DNA of 64,000 nucleotides from Massilia sp. PAMC28688 (lineage in GTDB: Bacteria > Pseudomonadota > Gammaproteobacteria > Burkholderiales > Burkholderiaceae_D): NCBI RefSeq assembly GCF_019443445.1, contig NZ_CP080378.1, forward strand, positions 620,001-684,000. Direction: 5' to 3'. The notes beneath the pieces are model-generated. The model saw nothing but the letters and a program-made list of their open reading frames with translations, had not been told where the DNA came from and ran no database searches. Both the position numbers and the translations under genes were made by a program. This document shows, in pieces, positions 59,744 through 64,000 of the stretch (position 1 is the first letter of the stretch; the number at the start of each line of letters is the position of its first letter).

Positions 59744-61273
59744 ATGACCGTCATCAAGCAAGAAGACCTGATCGAATCCGTAGCCGCAGCGCTGCAATAC
59801 ATCAGCTACTACCACCCCGCTGATTACATCGCGCACCTGGCACGCGCGTACGACGCCGAGCAAAGCCCGGCCGCCAAGGATGCGATTGCCCAGATCCTGA
59901 CCAATTCGCGCATGTGCGCCGAAGGCAAGCGGCCAATCTGCCAGGACACCGGCATCGTCAACGTGTTCCTGAAAATCGGCATGGGTGTGCGGTTTGAAGG
60001 CTTCACCGGCACCGTGACCGATGCCGTCAATGAAGGCGTGCGCCGCGCCTACAATTTTGATGACAACAAGCTGCGTGCCTCGATCGTGGCCGACCCGCAC
60101 TTCGAGCGCAAGAACACCAAGGACAATACGCCGGCCGTGGTCCACATGGAACTGGTGGAAGGCAATACCGTGGACGTGAAGGTGGCGGCCAAGGGTGGCG
60201 GCTCGGAAAACAAGACCAAGTTCGTCATGCTCAATCCATCCGATTCCCTGATTGACTGGGTCATGAAGACGGTGCCGCTGATGGGCGCCGGCTGGTGCCC
60301 GCCTGGCATGCTGGGCATTGGCATTGGCGGCACGGCCGAGAAAGCCATGTTGATGGCCAAGGAAGTGCTGATGGATGACATCGACATGTACGAGCTCAAG
60401 CAGCGCGGCCCGCAGAACAAGATGGAAGAATTGCGCATCGAGCTGTGCGACCGCATCAATGCGCTGGGGATCGGCGCCCAGGGTCTGGGTGGCTTGACCA
60501 CGGTGCTCGATGTGAAGATCATGATGCATCCGACGCACGCCGCGTCCAAACCCGTGGCCATGATCCCCAATTGCGCGGCCACGCGCCACGGCCACTTTGT
60601 GCTCGATGGCTCCGGCCCTGCCTACATGGAGCCGCCTGCCCTGTCGACCTGGCCGGACGTGCACTGGACGCCGGACACGGAAAAGTCGCGCCGCGTGAAC
60701 CTCGATACGCTGACGAAAGAAGAGGTCGCCTCGTGGAAGCCGGGCCAGACCCTGCTCCTGAACGGCAAGATGCTGACCGGCCGCGACGCCGCGCACAAGC
60801 GCATCCAGGACATGCTGGCCAAGGGCGAACAGCTGCCCGTGGACTTTACCAACCGCGTCATTTATTACGTTGGCCCGGTCGATCCGGTGCGCGACGAAGC
60901 GGTTGGCCCGGCAGGCCCGACCACGGCCACGCGCATGGACAAGTTCACCGACATGATGCTCGAGAAAACCGGCTTGATCGCCATGATTGGCAAGGCAGAA
61001 CGGGGTCCGGCGGCCATTGAATCGATCCAGAAGCACAAGTCGGCCTACCTGATGGCCGTCGGCGGCGCCGCTTACCTGGTGTCCAAGGCCATCAAGAGCG
61101 CCAAGGTGCTGGGTTTCCACGACATGGGCATGGAAGCGATTTACGAGTTTGAAGTCACCGACATGCCGGTCACGGTGGCGGTTGATGCCAGCGGCACCTC
61201 GGTCCACACCACCGGGCCGAAGGAATGGGCGGCGCGCATCGAGGCGCTCAACGTTCCCGTCATCACTGCCTGA
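59744..61273 (+). CDS. fumA: Class I fumarate hydratase (fused alpha/beta type)
   Basis: A 509-residue enzyme. It is the single-chain class I fumarase with an oxygen-labile 4Fe-4S cluster that interconverts fumarate and L-malate in the TCA cycle. The first half (TtdA-like) holds CQDTGIVNVFLKIGMG and the third-ligand region MIPNCAATRHGHF. The C-terminal half (TtdB-like) includes GPAGPTTATRMDKFTDMML, then KHKSAYLMAVGGAAYLVSKA. Length and fusion match FumA/FumB types. The murI gene starts 3 bp after the stop, so the two are co-transcribed. Confidence 0.93.
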   Translation: MTVIKQEDLIESVAAALQYISYYHPADYIAHLARAYDAEQSPAAKDAIAQILTNSRMCAEGKRPICQDTGIVNVFLKIGMGVRFEGFTGTVTDAVNEGVRRAYNFDDNKLRASIVADPHFERKNTKDNTPAVVHMELVEGNTVDVKVAAKGGGSENKTKFVMLNPSDSLIDWVMKTVPLMGAGWCPPGMLGIGIGGTAEKAMLMAKEVLMDDIDMYELKQRGPQNKMEELRIELCDRINALGIGAQGLGGLTTVLDVKIMMHPTHAASKPVAMIPNCAATRHGHFVLDGSGPAYMEPPALSTWPDVHWTPDTEKSRRVNLDTLTKEEVASWKPGQTLLLNGKMLTGRDAAHKRIQDMLAKGEQLPVDFTNRVIYYVGPVDPVRDEAVGPAGPTTATRMDKFTDMMLEKTGLIAMIGKAERGPAAIESIQKHKSAYLMAVGGAAYLVSKAIKSAKVLGFHDMGMEAIYEFEVTDMPVTVAVDASGTSVHTTGPKEWAARIEALNVPVITA

Positions 61274-61276
61274 TCC

Positions 61277-62140
61277 ATGCAACCCGTCCCTGCCATGACT
61301 GCCGACGCGCCTATCGGCGTGTTTGATTCCGGCGTGGGCGGGCTGTCGGTGCTGCGCCATATCCGGGCGCAGCTGCCGCAAGAGCACCTGGTGTATTTTG
61401 CCGATTCCGGTTTCGCGCCCTATGGCGCCAAGCCGGAACGGGTGGTGGCCGAGCGCTCGCTGGCCGTTGCGCAGTTCTTGCTGGAACAGGGCGCCAAGGC
61501 ACTGGTCGTGGCCTGCAATACCGCCACCATCGCCGCCGTCAAATTGCTGCGCGCAAGGTATCCGGAGCTGCCGATCGTGGGCGTTGAACCCGGGTTGAAA
61601 CCGGCCGCGGCCGCCAGCCGCAACGGCAAGGTGGCCGTGCTGGCAACCGATGTCACGCTCGCCGGTGAAAAGTTCCTGTCCCTGCGCGACCAGATCAGCA
61701 GCGCCAGCGATGCCGAATTTTTCTTGCGCGGCTGCCCTGGCCTGGTGGAATTGATCGAAGCTGGCGAACTCGACAGTGCCAGAACGCGCGCCCTGCTCGA
61801 AGGCTACCTGCTGCCCTTGCTGGACCAGGGGGCGGACACGGTGGTGTTGGGGTGTACCCACTATCCATTCGTGCAGGCATTGATTGCCGACATTGCCGCC
61901 CAGGCCGGCAAGCCTGACACCGTGCTGGTCGATACGGGGCAGGCCGTGGCGCGCCAGCTGGCGCGGCTCCTTGCTGCCGCCGGACGCGAGCGCGAGGGCG
62001 GGGGCCTGGCGCGCCTGGATGTGTTCACCACCGGCAGCGCGACGGCGCTCGCTGCCGCGTTGCACCGTCTGCTGGGGCTGGCGCCGGCGGTGTCGGCGGT
62101 CGACATCGGGCATATTCCGCTGGTGCCTGCCGCAAACTAG
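61277..62140 (+). CDS. murI: Glutamate racemase
   Basis: A 287-residue cofactor-independent racemase that supplies D-glutamate for peptidoglycan. The catalytic Cys pair is in VVACNTATIAAVKLL and VVLGCTHYPFVQ. The phosphate-like binding loop is GVFDSGVGGLSVLRH at the N terminus, and FADSGFAPYG is also typical. The ATG at 61277 or the ATG at 61295 could be the start. It is encoded 3 bp after fumarase, an unusual but co-oriented arrangement. Confidence 0.95.
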   Translation: MQPVPAMTADAPIGVFDSGVGGLSVLRHIRAQLPQEHLVYFADSGFAPYGAKPERVVAERSLAVAQFLLEQGAKALVVACNTATIAAVKLLRARYPELPIVGVEPGLKPAAAASRNGKVAVLATDVTLAGEKFLSLRDQISSASDAEFFLRGCPGLVELIEAGELDSARTRALLEGYLLPLLDQGADTVVLGCTHYPFVQALIADIAAQAGKPDTVLVDTGQAVARQLARLLAAAGREREGGGLARLDVFTTGSATALAAALHRLLGLAPAVSAVDIGHIPLVPAAN

Positions 62141-62149
62141 CATTTAGAT

Positions 62150-62178
62150 TTGCAAGGTCGCGAAGAAGTTTGTATAAT
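62150..62178 (+). promoter_or_regulatory. Sigma-70 promoter for tRNA-His
   Basis: TTGCAA (62150-62155) and TATAAT (62173-62178) are separated by the optimal 17 bp. The predicted start is near 62185, about 40 nt before the tRNA. Confidence 0.88.
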
Positions 62179-62223
62179 CGCTAGCTGTCTCGGAAGCATC
62201 GTGACAAATGCAGTAAATCAGTG

Positions 62224-62299
62224 GTGGCTGTAGCTCAGTTGGTAGAGTCCAGGATTGTGATTCCTGTTGTCGTGGGTTCGAGCCCCATCAGCCACCCCA
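62224..62299 (+). tRNA. tRNA-His (anticodon GTG)
   Basis: The acceptor stem GTGGCTG pairs with CAGCCAC. The anticodon loop carries GTG inside the ATTGTGAT run. The T arm is GTGGGTTCGAGCCCCAT. The CCA end is encoded at 62297-62299. A G at 62223 can pair with C62296, the extra -1 base that histidyl-tRNA synthetase recognises. Confidence 0.97.
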
Positions 62300-62319
62300 A
62301 AGAATTCGCAGAACACATG

Positions 62320-62351
62320 ACGGTTACACGCTTCGGCCTGTAGCCGTTTTT
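62320..62351 (+). terminator. Terminator downstream of tRNA-His
   Basis: ACGGTTACA pairs with TGTAGCCGT (9 bp, one G-U) around a 10-nt loop, and the stem runs into a T-rich tail (TTTTTGTTT). Confidence 0.78.
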
Positions 62352-62383
62352 GTTTGTAGGGTGGTCCGCGGGCCCTGCCCGGC

Positions 62384-62953
62384 CTAGGATGCTGGAGTGG
62401 GCACAGGCGCACCAGCCGGCAGCCTGAGGCCGGCCAGGCGCCAGGTCGCAAATCCCGAGCGCACCATCACGAGGCCCAGGCGCTGCTCATTGGGCTCGCC
62501 CTTGTTGCCTATGTAGGCAATGTAAGTATTTACTCCCTCACGTTCGCCCACCCAGTCCTTCTCCGCGGCGCCGGCTTCGGCATCTGCTTCCGCTTCACCC
62601 TGATCGCGCCCCGTGTTGAATTTGCCGTGATTCATCATGCGCATGACAATGTCTGGCTGCACCAGGCCATCAACCAGCCGCCCCACCAGCGCGTCGCCGA
62701 TGACACGGCCCACCATGGCCACCATGTCCCCCTGGTCGCGCTGGCCGCCATCGCGCGCCAGGATGGATGCTTTGACGCTCTCGCGCAGGCGCGGATAGTC
62801 CACCCGCTCATTGAATGCGGCAGCATCCATCTCTTTGGCGGCAGTCTGCAATTGCCGCAGAGCCAGCAGGGGCGACCAGTACCAGAAGGCGGCGAGCAGA
62901 AGCAGCAGCACCGGCACAATCATGACCAGGCGATTGTTGGAATTGGCCTGCAT
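62384..62953 (-). CDS. DUF2939 membrane-anchored protein
   Basis: A 189-residue protein from the ATG at 62953; the frame is open further upstream. One N-terminal membrane segment (LVMIVPVLLLLLAAFWYW) is followed by the DUF2939 domain: LRQLQTAAKEMDAAAFNERV, DYPRLRESVKASI and VGRVIGDALVGRLVDGLVQP. DUF2939 proteins are usually predicted inner-membrane or periplasmic with no known role. The C terminus ends in a Pro/Ala-rich tail. Confidence 0.85.
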   Translation of the reverse strand: MQANSNNRLVMIVPVLLLLLAAFWYWSPLLALRQLQTAAKEMDAAAFNERVDYPRLRESVKASILARDGGQRDQGDMVAMVGRVIGDALVGRLVDGLVQPDIVMRMMNHGKFNTGRDQGEAEADAEAGAAEKDWVGEREGVNTYIAYIGNKGEPNEQRLGLVMVRSGFATWRLAGLRLPAGAPVPTPAS

Positions 62954-63068
62954 ATCAAAACTTTCGATCATGTAGAAAGATGCAAGTATAACCATTACTG
63001 TGGATGGCGCGGCCAGCCCGGGCCAGCTGGCGTAAAATCACCGTCATTTCCCTCACCTGGCACCACGC

Positions 63069-63461
63069 ATGAGCTATGACCTGATGGTATTCGACCCCGC
63101 CGCCGCGCCCGCCAAAAAGCGTGGCCCTTTCCTGGACTGGTATGACGCGCAGGCGGAGTGGAAAGAGGAGCACGACTATGACGACCCGGCCAACAGCACA
63201 CCGGGCCTGCGTGGATTTTTTGCTGACATTGCCGCCGAATTCCCCCCGCAGCAGGAAGAGGATGGCCCCGGCACTGACTTCACCATCGGCAGCGCCCTCA
63301 TCTACATGACGTTTGAATGGGATCGTATCGACCAGGCCCACGAGACCGTATTTCGCCTGGCGGCCAAGCACCAGCTGGGCTTTTTCGATGTCAGTTCGGA
63401 CCTGGCTGAAACCTGGCTGCCGGATAACAAGGGTGGCCTGTACATTGCCCACTCCGACTGA
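63069..63461 (+). CDS. Conserved hypothetical acidic protein
   Basis: A 130-residue cytoplasmic protein with the pattern MSYDLMVFDPAAAPAKKRG, FLDWYDAQAEWKEEHDYDDP, GLRGFFADIAAEFPPQ and LIYMTFEWDRIDQAHETVF. I associate the opening MSYDLMVFDP and the FFDVS(S)D ending with a widespread bacterial family of unknown function, sometimes found near toxin or immunity genes. The stop overlaps the next ATG (TGATG). Confidence 0.78.
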   Translation: MSYDLMVFDPAAAPAKKRGPFLDWYDAQAEWKEEHDYDDPANSTPGLRGFFADIAAEFPPQQEEDGPGTDFTIGSALIYMTFEWDRIDQAHETVFRLAAKHQLGFFDVSSDLAETWLPDNKGGLYIAHSD

Positions 63462-64000
63462 TGCCGGACAGGCTGGCAGGCATCTGTTGGCCGCATGCGG
63501 CAACGGTTGGCCACGCAACGGTTACCACGCCCTTCATCTACGGCAGCTTCAGCCGCGGGCATGGCAACGACGGCATAGCCACGTGCGACCTTGTTGGCGC
63601 CGGGAAGTATCGCAACGGCGCCGGGCGCTGGTGGTGCCGCACCCACCAGCACTACTGGGGAACGAAGGCAGACCTGGCGGCGCTGGCCGCCACCGCCGTC
63701 AAACGCTGCGTCCGGCACAGCGCCCCCATGCACTACGTGCGCGATCCGCTGATCGTGGCCCCGGGCCCGCATGCGCGTATCAGCATCGCTGCATGCGGGC
63801 AGGCGCTGCGCGTGCAAGTGGATGACGAGCCGCCCAGTGTTCAGCATGCCATTGCCATTGCCTATGATCCGGCCAGCAAGTTGTTCGACGCGCAGGATAT
63901 CGTCCAGGTCAATGTCACGCCGCCAATGGTGGCCGCCCTCGCCACGCCCCAGCCGCAGGGCTGTGTCTGCTGCAGCAGGTGCGGCCATCCCCACCTGGAT
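63461..64000 (+). CDS. Hypothetical protein, 3' end outside the window
   Basis: The frame is open for 180 codons from the ATG at 63461, which overlaps the stop of the preceding gene, to the end of the window. Visible parts are THQHYWGTKADLAALAATAV, KRCVRHSAPMHYVRDPL, and near the window end CVCCSRCGHPHLD. The last looks like a zinc-binding cluster. No family was recognised. Coupled translation with the upstream gene suggests they work together. Confidence 0.55.
   Translation, partial: MPDRLAGICWPHAATVGHATVTTPFIYGSFSRGHGNDGIATCDLVGAGKYRNGAGRWWCRTHQHYWGTKADLAALAATAVKRCVRHSAPMHYVRDPLIVAPGPHARISIAACGQALRVQVDDEPPSVQHAIAIAYDPASKLFDAQDIVQVNVTPPMVAALATPQPQGCVCCSRCGHPHLD

Noticed and set aside
59684..62143. 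Long minus-strand open frame opposite fumarase and murI
   Set aside because: It is antisense to two well-identified genes, shows His/Arg/Gln-rich composition of a high-GC shadow frame, and has no family motif.

Overview
The window is GC-rich chromosomal DNA of a betaproteobacterium. The closest fit is the Oxalobacteraceae (Massilia, Duganella, Janthinobacterium and relatives). The evidence is the type-2 PyrF, the OhrR/Ohr pair, PolB, a fused class I fumarase, a PEP-CTERM protein, a BPSL0067/STY0301 pair and the codon bias. This placement comes from protein recognition, not from a search. The window holds about 60 genes, two tRNAs (Ser-GGA, His-GUG), no rRNA, no CRISPR array, no insertion sequence and no complete prophage.

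Layout. 1-9.8 kb: GGDEF protein tail, exonuclease I, an alpha/beta hydrolase, pyrF, a LemA-TPM-TPM operon, an SDR followed by ohrR and ohr with three 15-bp-spaced operator-like repeats, a zinc-ribbon protein, a VanZ-like membrane protein and a low-complexity lipoprotein. 9.9-12.4 kb: M20 dipeptidase and pirin. 12.5-18.5 kb: a coherent export locus. It has a sigma-54 activator, two identical 13-of-17 candidate enhancer sites, a full-consensus -24/-12 promoter, a glycine-rich secreted protein, two small exported proteins with an LAxxRG(x)GG motif, a C39 peptidase and a coiled-coil plus beta-barrel outer-membrane protein. The order and parts resemble the Pseudomonas Fap functional amyloid system in a divergent form. 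18.5-25.7 kb: asparaginase, Lrp/dadA, a solute-binding protein, an NHL-propeller/M23 fusion and an orphan PAAR protein.

26.2-34.9 kb: an amino-acid-polymer-like locus. An isoaspartyl peptidase is followed by a tight four-gene operon (heme-oxygenase-like diiron enzyme, HemK-like methyltransferase, cyanophycinase, and a 608-residue cyanophycin-synthetase relative whose ATP-grasp domain is missing while the Mur-ligase half is intact). DJ-1/PfpI and metallo-beta-lactamase-fold genes come next. I regard this as the most likely undescribed pathway in the window. 34.9-40.6 kb: polB with a TTG start, a hypothetical membrane-anchored protein and a DUF885 protein. 40.7-44.1 kb: blaI-like, blaR-like and a class C beta-lactamase, with a perfect 7+2+7 palindrome at the promoter and a Lys-to-Asn change in the sensor active site. 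44.1-52.9 kb: chemoreceptor with an outer-membrane protein, App1-like phosphatase, PEP-CTERM protein, GH43 arabinanase-like enzyme and a DUF4349 lipoprotein.

53.0-56.8 kb: a variable region next to tRNA-Ser. It has an inverted copy of the tRNA 3' end, a dispersed repeat present twice, an amidase-effector/immunity-like pair, a decayed DUF1996-like fragment and an AT-richer DUF6978/DUF1828-like pair. 56.8-64 kb: core genes resume (acs, yqhA-like, fumarase, murI, tRNA-His with consensus promoter and terminator, DUF2939, and two hypothetical genes, the last running off the end).
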